This document shows, piece by piece, positions 24,845 to 32,903 of a DNA stretch of 64,000 nucleotides. The stretch comes from Burkholderia sp. Bp8963 (GTDB lineage: Bacteria; Pseudomonadota; Gammaproteobacteria; Burkholderiales; Burkholderiaceae). Within the stretch, counting starts at the first letter, position 1; the number at the start of each line of letters is the position of its first letter. Under the pieces are notes generated by a model that worked only from the letters and a program-made list of their open reading frames with translations, was not told the origin of the DNA and made no database searches. The position numbers were made by a program, and so were the translations under genes. The stretch is taken from assembly GCF_003854275.1 (NCBI RefSeq), contig NZ_QTQP01000011.1, forward strand, positions 62,001-126,000, written 5' to 3'.

Positions 24845-26260
24845 GTGCAAAAGAGGGCAGTCAAGCAAGAAATCCCTGACCATTCCGAGGAAGCGAAACC
24901 GGGCATGCAGCCGGCATCGCAACGAAATCGGGAACTGCGCATCAGGGAGATCATTGATGCCGCGCGCCAGGTGTTGCAGGAGGAGGGTTATGCCAGGTTC
25001 GCGACGCGCCGCGTAGCGGATCGTGTTGGCATCACACATGGAAATCTCCAGTACTACTTTCGAACGACGGAAGAATTGCTGCGCACGGCGCTCTCGGCCT
25101 ATGTGAGCCAGGTCATGGCGGACTACACGGCGATCGCGCGTCGGCCAGGTATGGGGGCTGCGCAACGTTGCTCTGCCCTGATCAGTCGTATTTTTCAGAA
25201 CATCAACGAGACCGATCTGCCGAAGTTCATGGTTGAGCTCTGGGCTTTCGCGTGGCACGAAGCCTATGTTGCGGAACTGGTGAAGGATATGCAGGCGCAG
25301 TTTCGAAGCATCTTCGTGAAGTTGCTGTCAGAACTCCATCCGACGTTGACTAGCGAAGAGTGCCTGGTGCGTGCCGTCGTTATCGGCGCGCAGGTGGACG
25401 GAATGACGATATTCGCCTCCCACGGCGCTTACCCGGGGAGAGACTATATCGAGTTCGTTCGCGTGGCGAAGCGCGCGGTAAAGATGATTGTCAGCGCTTC
25501 GCCGCAAATGCTGAAGAGCGAGGCGCCGCTTCGTCGTTCGCGCACTGACGCTCAGGTCGCCGGCCTGGGGTCTGAAGGGTACCTTCAGTCACGGTTACTG
25601 GATCTGCAGGTATCGCAACCGGCGCAAGACGCCTTCTATTACCGGCCAACGGCCCAAGGGAAGCGCAGAGAAGTCAAGATCAACGAGATCGTTTCCACGG
25701 CCGCCAACCTGTTGGCGACGGAAGGCTATGCAAACTTCACCTTGGCGCGGGTGGCGAAAGAGCTTGGCATCCTGCCATCGGCGCTCCAGAACTATTTCCC
25801 GACCTTTGATGACCTGCTCCGTACGACAATGGGCGCGCTGGGGCAGGTTTATCTGGAAAGCTTCGCGGAAATTGGCAAGCCCAGCGACAAACCGGCGCTG
25901 GAACGTCTGTGCGAAATCGCCACGCTCTTCGAGGATTCCCGTGATCTTGCCGTGTATCGACTCTGGTCAGAGCTGTGGGCACTGGCCCAGCATTCGGATA
26001 TCACGCGCGAAATCGTGAGGAACGGCTACGCCGCCTACAGGGTGGTCTGCGCCGATCTCATACGGGAGATCGATTCGTCGGCGACGGCGCGTGAGTGCCT
26101 CGCTCGCGCGACACTCATCGCAGCATTGGTGGACGGTGCATTTGTGCTGAATTTTTCTGCGCAGAATCAACCTGTGAGCGTGGATCGCGTATTCGAACTG
26201 ATTCTTGCGATAACGGTTCGCGTCGCGCATGGGCAAATTGCCACCAGCGACGCGGTGTAG
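24845..26260 (+). CDS. Tandem double-TetR transcriptional regulator
   Basis: 471 residues, about twice the usual TetR length. The start is GTG 24845 because AGGAGA (24833-24838) lies 6 nt before it; a GTG at 24824 is in frame but unsupported. Two complete TetR units follow each other: helix-turn-helix 1 at about residues 31-80 (GYARFATRRVADRVGITHGNL) and helix-turn-helix 2 at about 275-325 (GYANFTLARVAKELGILPSA). Each is followed by a ~150-residue helical ligand-binding domain (MVELWAFAWHEAYV; RLWSELWALAQHSD), with a linker at about 225-270. It probably acts as a covalent pseudo-dimer repressing operons A and B and itself through GGCCTA sites, and is released by a pathway intermediate. Confidence 0.85.
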   Translation: MQKRAVKQEIPDHSEEAKPGMQPASQRNRELRIREIIDAARQVLQEEGYARFATRRVADRVGITHGNLQYYFRTTEELLRTALSAYVSQVMADYTAIARRPGMGAAQRCSALISRIFQNINETDLPKFMVELWAFAWHEAYVAELVKDMQAQFRSIFVKLLSELHPTLTSEECLVRAVVIGAQVDGMTIFASHGAYPGRDYIEFVRVAKRAVKMIVSASPQMLKSEAPLRRSRTDAQVAGLGSEGYLQSRLLDLQVSQPAQDAFYYRPTAQGKRREVKINEIVSTAANLLATEGYANFTLARVAKELGILPSALQNYFPTFDDLLRTTMGALGQVYLESFAEIGKPSDKPALERLCEIATLFEDSRDLAVYRLWSELWALAQHSDITREIVRNGYAAYRVVCADLIREIDSSATARECLARATLIAALVDGAFVLNFSAQNQPVSVDRVFELILAITVRVAHGQIATSDAV

Positions 26261-26492
26261 GCCAAGCCGGCAAGTTTTCAGCGACGACTCCTGACAGGTC
26301 ACGGCGGCGTGTCAGGCCGAAGCCGCTCACGGGTACGATCGTTCGCTTCCCGACGACACGATGGCTCGCTGATGAGCATGATCACGGCGAACACACCCGC
26401 GATCCGCAAAAACCGTGCATTATTGACGTTTGCCGTCGCGCGGACCGCCCGACGCACGTTTCACGCTCACCCTTTCAGACCGCGAACGATCC

Positions 26493-27968
26493 ATGACGAA
26501 TCAACCTACCCGGACCGCAACCGATCAGCCCGTCGACATGATCATCTTCGGCGGCGGCGGCGACCTGGCCGCCCGCAAGCTGCTGCCTGCGCTGTACATG
26601 GCGCATCTGCACTGCAATCTCCCGTCCGACACGCGCATCATCGCGGTCGGTCGCCGCGACTGGGGCATCGACGGCTACCGGGCGTTCATGGAGGAGCAGT
26701 CGCGTCCGTTCATCGACGAGAAAGCCTTCGACGCGCAAGCGTGGAGCCGCTTCCTCGACCTGTTCCAGTACGTACTGATCGACGTGGGCGCGCCGGGCGA
26801 CTACGCGCGGCTCGCCGAAGCGTCGCGCCCCGGCGCGATCCGCGTGTTCTACCTGTCGACGTCGCCGGAACTGTTCACGACGATCTGCGACAACCTGTCC
26901 GCTGCGCACCTCGTCGACGCGCACGCGCGCGTCGTGCTCGAAAAGCCGCTCGGACACGATCTCGCGTCCGCGAAAGCGATCAACGACGCGGTCGGCAAGC
27001 ATTTCGGGGAATCGCAGATCTACCGGATCGACCACTATCTGGGCAAGGAAACGGTGCAGAACCTGATGGTGCTGCGCTTCGGCAATCCGATCTTCGGGCC
27101 GCTGTGGCAAGCCCCCACCATCCGCAGCGTGCAGATCACGGTCGCGGAGACGGTCGGCGTCGGCAGCCGCGCCGGTTTCTACGACCATACGGGCGCGCTG
27201 CGCGACATGGTGCAGAACCACCTGCTGCAGCTGCTGTGCATCGTCGCGATGGAGCCGCCCGTGTCGCTCGATCCGGACGCCGTGCGCGACGAAAAGCTGA
27301 AGGTGCTGCGCTCGCTGCGGCCGATGTCGGTGTCCGACGTCGCGCGCGACACGGTGCGCGGCCAGTACACGGCGGGCGCGGTTGACGGCAAGCCGGTCAA
27401 GGGCTACCTCGAAGAGGACAACGTGCCGTCGGGCAGCCGCGCGGAAACCTTCGTCGCGCTGCGCGCGCACATCAACAACTGGCGCTGGGCGAACGTGCCG
27501 TTCTTCCTGCGCACCGGCAAGCGGCTGCAACGACGCCAGTCGGAAATCGTGATCGAGTTTGCCGACATGCCGTTCTCGATCTTCCCGAGCGGCCCGCGTC
27601 ATTACGGCAACCGCCTCGTGATCCAGCTTCAGCCGGAGGAATCGATCCAGCTGCAGGTGCTCGCGAAGGAGCCCGGCAGCGGCATGAACATGGTGCCCGT
27701 GAACCTGAACCTCGATCTGCAGCAGGCGATGCCGGAACGTCGCGCGGAAGCGTACGAGCGCTTGCTGATCGACGTGATTCGCGGGCGCCTCACGCACTTC
27801 ATGCGCCGCGACGAACTCGAGGCGGCGTGGACGTGGGTCGAGCCGATTCTCGACGGCTGGAAGCAACTGGGCGATCGGCCGCGCTCCTATACGGCCGGCA
27901 CGTTCGGTCCGGCCGCGTCGTCCGCGCTGCTCGCGCGGGACAACATGTCGTGGGCCGAGGAAGCCTGA
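26493..27968 (+). CDS. zwf: Glucose-6-phosphate 1-dehydrogenase
   Basis: 491 residues from ATG 26493 (MTNQPTR), the usual length. The NADP loop reads IIFGGGGDLAARKLLPALY, with Gly in place of the more usual Ala-Ser; the substrate/catalytic motif YRIDHYLGKE is intact, as are VLEKPLGHDL and the C-terminal SYTAGTFGP. Oxidises glucose-6-phosphate to 6-phosphogluconolactone. Stands alone, without pgl, edd or glk neighbours, so it may be an additional isoform serving NADPH supply. There is no strong ribosome site before the chosen ATG; an upstream in-frame ATG at 26430 is less likely. Confidence 0.93.
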   Translation: MTNQPTRTATDQPVDMIIFGGGGDLAARKLLPALYMAHLHCNLPSDTRIIAVGRRDWGIDGYRAFMEEQSRPFIDEKAFDAQAWSRFLDLFQYVLIDVGAPGDYARLAEASRPGAIRVFYLSTSPELFTTICDNLSAAHLVDAHARVVLEKPLGHDLASAKAINDAVGKHFGESQIYRIDHYLGKETVQNLMVLRFGNPIFGPLWQAPTIRSVQITVAETVGVGSRAGFYDHTGALRDMVQNHLLQLLCIVAMEPPVSLDPDAVRDEKLKVLRSLRPMSVSDVARDTVRGQYTAGAVDGKPVKGYLEEDNVPSGSRAETFVALRAHINNWRWANVPFFLRTGKRLQRRQSEIVIEFADMPFSIFPSGPRHYGNRLVIQLQPEESIQLQVLAKEPGSGMNMVPVNLNLDLQQAMPERRAEAYERLLIDVIRGRLTHFMRRDELEAAWTWVEPILDGWKQLGDRPRSYTAGTFGPAASSALLARDNMSWAEEA

Positions 27969-28350
27969 CCTGACGGGCGGTGGGCAGCCGAGACGGTCGT
28001 GGCAGGCGGCCGCCTCGAGCCGCTCGCGATGACGATCAGAAAACCTGCCGCCAAACTGGCGGAAAGGTGGAGGCTGCTCAATACCTGCATTGGCGCGGTT
28101 CTGATCCGAGCAACGTCTGTTTGGCGGGATTGTCCCCACCACCGTGTAGGGTTCTGCTCGAGTGAGTTTGTAAACGCGTCATGTCATCCTCGTACGGACC
28201 GCCGCGTGATTGTGCCAACGGCAGCCGACAGGCCCTGCTTGCGGGCGTGGCTGCGGCAGCCGTCGCAGCCACCCGGGAGAAACCGAACGTGCAGTGAACC
28301 TGCCGCAGATTTTCCGCATACTGTTTGCATTGAAGCCTTGTTGGTGCGCC
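27969..28350. other. Intergenic region between zwf and the copper module
   Basis: 382 bp without a convincing gene. A small hairpin (CCGCCA-AAC-TGGCGG, 28048-28062) lies 80 bp after zwf but has no T-tract. The rest presumably holds the promoter for the DUF2946-OM protein-copC unit; no clear copper-box was recognised. Confidence 0.6.
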
Positions 28351-28761
28351 ATGACCAGCCGCCGCCGTCAGAAGGTCGGGGCTTTCCTGGGGATGCTCGC
28401 GATCCTGCTGAGCACGGTCGCGCCGATCGTTTCCCAAGTGCTTCAGCGCGCCAATGCCGATGTCCATGATCATGCGCAACACGCGCATCATGGGCACCAT
28501 GCGATGGCGGTTGCCCAACTTACTCACGCAGGGCACGCAGCGCACGCCGCGCACCATCACGGTTCCGATTCGTCACCGCTGTTCGACGCGTGTCCTTATT
28601 GCGGACCGATCGCACACGCACCGACCTTGCCCAGCGCAGTGGCGAGTTCCGGCGTCGCGCCGCCGAAGATCTCGTTCCGTCCGCCTGCCGTAGTCGACGC
28701 GTTTCGTCCGTACGCGATTCTGACTTCGGCCCGGCCGCGCGCGCCTCCTGCGTGGTCCTGA
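28351..28761 (+). CDS. DUF2946-like His-rich small protein (copper-associated)
   Basis: 136 residues from ATG 28351. One N-terminal hydrophobic helix (AFLGMLAILLSTVAPIV) serves as signal or anchor. There is a run of His residues (HDHAQHAHHGHHAM... HAAHHHG), then DACPYCG, a CxxC metal-binding pair typical of DUF2946 proteins, and a proline-rich tail. Family members sit next to copper-handling genes and are thought to bind copper in the periplasm. The first of three genes in a plus-strand copper-type unit with the OM protein and copC. Confidence 0.75.
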   Translation: MTSRRRQKVGAFLGMLAILLSTVAPIVSQVLQRANADVHDHAQHAHHGHHAMAVAQLTHAGHAAHAAHHHGSDSSPLFDACPYCGPIAHAPTLPSAVASSGVAPPKISFRPPAVVDAFRPYAILTSARPRAPPAWS

Positions 28762-28915
28762 ACTTCATTGACGCTTTCCAGCGATTCCGGCGATGTCGGT
28801 GCACGACGTCGCCGTGTTCGCGCGTGCCTGCGCTGCGCGCGTCCTGCGAGCCCTTTCCGGCCCGCAGTGCGGCCGCCAGCGCTGTGCGTCGCGACAACAT
28901 GACCAGGACCTGAAC

Positions 28916-29824
28916 ATGCGAACCCTACTCAAACGGGGCGCCGCGGTGCTGTGCGCGCTCGCGCCCTGCCTCTCCCCGCTCGATGCATCGGCTCATGCGG
29001 TGGCCGGCAACCGGGTTTTTCCGGCGACGATGGCGGTCGACGACCCGGGTGTCGGGGACGAACTCAACCTCAACTTCGGCCACCTTCAATCCGACACCGA
29101 CGATGGCGACAAGCAGAACACCAACACGACGACGCTCGAATGGGACAAGCGGATCACGCCGAGCTTCCAGCTTTCCGTGACGGGCACCTACGTGAACCTC
29201 AACGCGCCGAACGACAGCTCGGCGCGCGGCTTCGACAACTGGCAGGTCGGCGCCAAGTATCGTTTTTACGTGAACGAGAAGCACGAGTTCATGGCCTCGA
29301 TCGGTGCGGCCATGGAGCTTGGCGGAACCGGCGCGCATTCAATCGCCAATCCGCACTCGGCCGTGACGCCGACGCTCTACTTCGGCAAGGGTTTCGGCGA
29401 TCTGCCCGACAGCCTGAAATACCTGAAGCCTCTGGCGATCACGGGGACGGTCGGCCCGCGCCTGACGTTGAACAGCGCCGATCCGAATTCGCTGAGCTGG
29501 GGCGTCACCGTGCAATACAGCGTGCCGTACCTGCAAAGCCACGTGCAGGACATCGGGCTCAAGGCGCCGTTCAACTACCTGATCCCTGTCGTCGAGTTCC
29601 CGATGAGCACCTGCACCGCCAGTCCGTGTTCGGGCCAGACGACCGGGACGATCAATCCCGGTGTAATGTGGGTCAATCGCTGGGGGCAGTTCGGCGTCGA
29701 AGCGCAGATTCCCGTCAATCACGCAAGCGGAACCGGCGTGGGCGTGCTGCTGCAGGCGCATCTCTACCTCGACGACGTGTTTCCGAACACGATCGGCAAA
29801 CCGCTTTTCGGCAAAGGAGAATAG
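28916..29824 (+). CDS. Outer-membrane beta-barrel protein of a copper module
   Basis: 302 residues from ATG 28916 (MRTLLKRG; AGGA just upstream). Signal peptide ends at SAHA or SPLDASA. The mature protein is rich in alternating strands: SFQLSVTGTYVNLN, WQVGAKYRFYV, HEFMASIGAAMELGG and a C-terminal AHLYLDDVFP. It resembles the transporter-like outer-membrane proteins often found upstream of copC. One Cys pair (CTASPC) lies near residue 230. Followed after 2 bp by copC, so the two are coupled. Metal specificity is inferred only from the neighbours. Confidence 0.72.
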   Translation: MRTLLKRGAAVLCALAPCLSPLDASAHAVAGNRVFPATMAVDDPGVGDELNLNFGHLQSDTDDGDKQNTNTTTLEWDKRITPSFQLSVTGTYVNLNAPNDSSARGFDNWQVGAKYRFYVNEKHEFMASIGAAMELGGTGAHSIANPHSAVTPTLYFGKGFGDLPDSLKYLKPLAITGTVGPRLTLNSADPNSLSWGVTVQYSVPYLQSHVQDIGLKAPFNYLIPVVEFPMSTCTASPCSGQTTGTINPGVMWVNRWGQFGVEAQIPVNHASGTGVGVLLQAHLYLDDVFPNTIGKPLFGKGE

Positions 29825-29826
29825 CA

Positions 29827-30201
29827 ATGCGTGAAGTCAGGCATCGTCGGCGCGGCCTGTGCGCCGTGGCCATCGCAACGGGCATCCTGAGCGCGTCAGC
29901 GGCGTTTGCGCATGTGTTCCCGCAAACGCAAACGCCAGCGGCGGGCGCCGAAGTGCCGGCTCCGCCCAAGGTGACGATCGTGTTCGACGGGCCGCTCGAA
30001 CCCGCGTTCAGCTCGCTGAGCGTCAGCAACTCGACGGACAAGCAAGTCAACACGGCCAAGGCGGCCGTCGACCCGAACGACAGGAAGTCGATCAGCGTGG
30101 CATTGCCGCCGTTGCCACCCGACAAGTACACCGTGCACTGGGTGGCGGTGGCCGCGGACGGGCATCGCACGCACGGCGACTACTCGTTCAGGGTGAAGTA
30201 A
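29827..30201 (+). CDS. copC: CopC-type periplasmic copper-binding protein
   Basis: 124 residues: signal peptide ending AFA, then mature N-terminus HVFPQTQTPAAG, whose His1 is the classical Cu(II) ligand of CopC. VTIVFDGPLEPAF and the C-terminal WVAVAADGHRTHGDYSF hold the other Cu(II) ligands (Asp, His) of the family. The Cu(I) Met-rich loop of PcoC is absent, so this is a Cu(II)-only CopC. No copD gene follows; the next gene is a porin on the opposite strand. Confidence 0.9.
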   Translation: MREVRHRRRGLCAVAIATGILSASAAFAHVFPQTQTPAAGAEVPAPPKVTIVFDGPLEPAFSSLSVSNSTDKQVNTAKAAVDPNDRKSISVALPPLPPDKYTVHWVAVAADGHRTHGDYSFRVK

Positions 30202-30256
30202 CGGGACCGCGAGCGCGCGGGTAGCCGCTTCGCCCGCTGCAACCGCTCGCACGCGC

Positions 30257-30285
30257 CGGGCATCGGCCCATCCGGCCGATGCCCG
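30257..30285. terminator. Bidirectional terminator between copC and the porin gene
   Basis: CGGGCATCGGCC and GGCCGATGCCCG form a perfect 12-bp stem with a 5-nt loop (CATCC). It lies between two convergent genes, copC (+) and the porin (-). T-tracts are weak on both sides, but the position and stem strength fit a terminator. Confidence 0.7.
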
Positions 30286-30298
30286 CATCGCATTACCG

Positions 30299-31474
30299 TC
30301 AGAACTTGTGCCGCAGCCCGACGCTGACGATCTCCTGCGTGTTCGTCCCCGGCACGCCATACGAACCCACCGAAGCCTGCGCGCCGGTCAGCGACCCGTC
30401 TTCCGCGCGCGTCGTACCGCTCGCATGCTGCCACGCGCCGACGAGATACACATCGGTGCGCTTCGACAGGTGGTAATCCGCGCCGAGCGATACCTGGTGA
30501 TAGGTTGCGTTCGTATCGCCGCTCGATTTCGTGTAGCTATACCCGGCACCCAGCAACAGCGCCGACGTCGCCTGGTAGTTCACGAATCCCTGGCCCGTAT
30601 TGAATTTCTCGGTCGCGCCGAACGCCGACTGCGCGTCCGCCTTGTACTGCGCATTGCTGTATCCGACACCGAACGTGAACGGGCCCGCGACATACTGCGC
30701 GGCCACGCGGCCGATGTTGATCGACTTCGCGGTCTGGTAGCCGAGGTTGATCAGCGAGCCGTCGAACGTGCCGTCGGACGTGCCGCCCCACGTCGTGCGC
30801 TTCGCGCTGGCGACGGACGGATTGTTCGCGACGAAATAGCCACCCGCGATCGACAGCGGGCCGTTGTTGTAGGCGGCCGCGGCCGACCAGGTCTGACCCG
30901 AGCCGGTTTGGCCGGCGACGCCGCCGAACGCGTACATCGCTTCGACCTGAAGGCCGCCGAACACGGGCGACACGTACTTCAGCGCATTGTTGGTACGCGA
31001 GCTGTTGTCGTAGTTGTCGACGTCGCCCGCGGTCGCGAACGTGCCGCTGAACGCGTTGTCGCCGGTGATCCCCTGGACCAGGTCGACGAGCGGGTCGTAC
31101 TGGCGGCCCATCGTGAGCGTGCCGTACTGCTCGCTGTTCAGCCCGACGAATGCCTGGCGCCCGAACTCGCGGGATCCCTGCCCCATCTTGCCCGTATTCG
31201 GATTGAAACCGCTCTCGAGCTGGAAGATCGCCTTCAGGCCGCCACCGAGGTCCTCGGCGCCCTTCAAGCCCCAGCGGCTGCCCGACAGCGTGCCCTGGTA
31301 GAGGCCGACCTGGTTGCGTCCGTCCGGCGTCGCGTTGTGGATGAACTGGATCGAGTCGTCGACCACGCCGTACAGCGTGACGCTGGTTTGCGCGTGTGCA
31401 AGGCCGGAAACGCCGGCGAGTGCGAGCGAAAGCGTGGGCAGAATGATGCGTTGCATGTTGTGTCTGAGATTCAT
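30299..31474 (-). CDS. Gram-negative porin (Burkholderia-type)
   Basis: 391 residues from ATG 31474; ATG 31456 (MQRIILP) is an equally possible start and gives a shorter signal peptide ending AHAQ. Mature start SVTLYGVVDDSIQF, then SRWGLKGAEDLGGGLKAIFQLE, FGRQAFVGL and a C-terminal EIVSVGLRHKF with terminal Phe are signatures of the 16-stranded trimeric porins of Burkholderiales. General diffusion of small hydrophilic solutes across the outer membrane. Monocistronic; a hairpin terminator follows. Confidence 0.93.
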   Translation of the reverse strand: MNLRHNMQRIILPTLSLALAGVSGLAHAQTSVTLYGVVDDSIQFIHNATPDGRNQVGLYQGTLSGSRWGLKGAEDLGGGLKAIFQLESGFNPNTGKMGQGSREFGRQAFVGLNSEQYGTLTMGRQYDPLVDLVQGITGDNAFSGTFATAGDVDNYDNSSRTNNALKYVSPVFGGLQVEAMYAFGGVAGQTGSGQTWSAAAAYNNGPLSIAGGYFVANNPSVASAKRTTWGGTSDGTFDGSLINLGYQTAKSINIGRVAAQYVAGPFTFGVGYSNAQYKADAQSAFGATEKFNTGQGFVNYQATSALLLGAGYSYTKSSGDTNATYHQVSLGADYHLSKRTDVYLVGAWQHASGTTRAEDGSLTGAQASVGSYGVPGTNTQEIVSVGLRHKF

Positions 31475-31700
31475 GACGAAAAGAAGGACAACTATTGAAT
31501 CCAATGATTTCGGTGGGAGACTTCGGCAACCTCGGGTCGCGCTCGCGAAACGTGCGCCGCATCGCGCGACGTGAGGCACGATAACGCACAAATGTGTCAA
31601 AAAAACACATAATGCAAACAAACGACACGCTGGGCGTCTATCTCGCGATGGCGAAGGACGCGATGAACGACGAGCGCGCGAGATGAACCCAACCCAATCG

Positions 31701-32081
31701 TCAGTTCGGATATTTCCGGTCGAACGCGTGGTTGTTCGCCTCGATGGTCTTGAGTGCCTCTTCCGCCCAGGCCTTCAGCGCAACGACGAGCGGAAGCAGC
31801 GTGCCCGCCAGCTGGCTCAACGAGTACTCCACGCGCAGCGGCAGCTCGTCGTAGACGTTTCGCTCGATCAGTCCATCGCGTTCCATCGCACGCAGCGTCT
31901 GGGTCAACATCTTCTGCGAAACCCCTTCCAGGCGACGCCGGATGTCGCCGAAACGCATCGGCCCGTCCTGCAGCGCGACCATGGCCAGCACTGTCCATTT
32001 CTGCCCGATGCGCGACAGCACCGTGCGGGACGGACAGACTTTCAGGAACGCATCCGGCGGCAGCTCGATTTTTTTCGACAT
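31701..32081 (-). CDS. HxlR family transcriptional regulator
   Basis: 126 residues. KVCPSRTVLSRIGQKWTVLAM, then the winged helix (FGDIRRRLEGVSQKMLTQTLRAMERDGLI) and YSLSQLAGTLLPLV match the HxlR family; the conserved N-terminal Cys of redox/aldehyde-sensing members (YodB, HypR) is present in VCPSR. It is divergent from the NADP-binding protein gene at 32164, with an inverted repeat between them, so it probably controls that gene in response to a reactive electrophile. The mode is inferred from family knowledge. Confidence 0.9.
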   Translation of the reverse strand: MSKKIELPPDAFLKVCPSRTVLSRIGQKWTVLAMVALQDGPMRFGDIRRRLEGVSQKMLTQTLRAMERDGLIERNVYDELPLRVEYSLSQLAGTLLPLVVALKAWAEEALKTIEANNHAFDRKYPN

Positions 32082-32092
32082 GGTTACTTCCA

Positions 32093-32156
32093 GGTACCTA
32101 ATTGATTGCAGAAACCATCCTTGAAAGAATGGTACGACCTAATCAATTGCGAGGTA
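32093..32156. promoter_or_regulatory. Divergent promoter/operator region of the HxlR gene
   Basis: Between the two ATGs lie AATTGATT (32100-32107) and its inverse AATCAATT (32141-32148), inside the direct repeat CCTAAT, plus three GGTAC units (32093, 32131, 32152). The spacing fits cooperative binding by a dimeric winged-helix regulator. Confidence 0.5.
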
Positions 32157-32163
32157 CACCATC

Positions 32164-32790
32164 ATGAAGATTGCATTCTTGGGCGGCGGGAATTTCGGCG
32201 GGAATCTGGCCCAGCTCCTGGCTGCGGCAGGACACGACGTCGTGGTCGGATTGCGCGATTTGTCGAGGGCGCGGCCGGGCGCGCGATACGCGATTGCGTC
32301 GCTGGAAGATGCCGCCAGGCACGGTGACGTCGTCATCATTGCCGTGCTTTATCAGGCGTGCGCGGAAGTACTGCCTCCGCTGACTCGATTGCTGTCTGGA
32401 AAAATCGTTGTTGATGCAACCAATGCGCTGCAGGATGACTGGTCGCCGCTCCCTCTCGGTCAGGACGGTTCAGCCGCTGACGCGATCGCTCGCCTGCTCC
32501 CGCAAGCGCGTCTCGTCAAGTGCTTCAACACCGTGTTCGCCGACATCATGACACCGGACCGCGTCGATCGAGGCGGGCATGCCGTCACGGCGTTCATTGC
32601 AGGCGACGATGCCGAGGCCAATGCCACCGTCGCAACGATTGCAACCAGTGCCGGACTCGCTCCGGTCGTTACCGGCACCTTGCGTAACGCCCGCTATCTG
32701 GAAGCCATCGCGCACCTCAACATTCAGATTGCGATTGGAAGAGGTGGTGGAACGAACGCAGGCTTTATCTACCATCAGGTGCGTGCCTGA
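32164..32790 (+). CDS. NADPH-dependent F420 reductase-like NAD(P)-binding protein
   Basis: 208 residues. The Rossmann loop FLGGGNFGGNLAQ at residues 5-17, VVGLRD for the NADP phosphate, VIIAVLYQA and KCFNTVFADI follow the F420H2:NADP oxidoreductase/6-phosphogluconate-dehydrogenase-like family. Burkholderia do not make much F420, so many such proteins act as ordinary NADPH oxidoreductases or stress proteins. Divergent from the HxlR gene and likely its target, followed by a strong hairpin terminator, so monocistronic. Confidence 0.85.
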   Translation: MKIAFLGGGNFGGNLAQLLAAAGHDVVVGLRDLSRARPGARYAIASLEDAARHGDVVIIAVLYQACAEVLPPLTRLLSGKIVVDATNALQDDWSPLPLGQDGSAADAIARLLPQARLVKCFNTVFADIMTPDRVDRGGHAVTAFIAGDDAEANATVATIATSAGLAPVVTGTLRNARYLEAIAHLNIQIAIGRGGGTNAGFIYHQVRA

Positions 32791-32812
32791 CTCGGGTTCT
32801 GATCGGCGAACT

Positions 32813-32839
32813 GGCTGAGTGCACGGGATGCACTCAGCC
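32813..32839. terminator. Bidirectional terminator after the NADP-binding protein gene
   Basis: GGCTGAGTGCA and TGCACTCAGCC form a perfect 11-bp stem with a 5-nt loop, 22 bp after the stop at 32790 and before the convergent aminotransferase gene end at 32904. Confidence 0.75.
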
Positions 32840-32903
32840 TGACAATCGACACTTTCCTGTCGCTAACGATGCATCGCTTTCCGCGCGCACACCGTTCGCG
32901 TGC

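Noticed and set aside
28048..28062. Hairpin CCGCCA-AAC-TGGCGG after zwf as a terminator
   Set aside because: Only 6 bp with a 3-nt loop and no T-tract; too weak to call.
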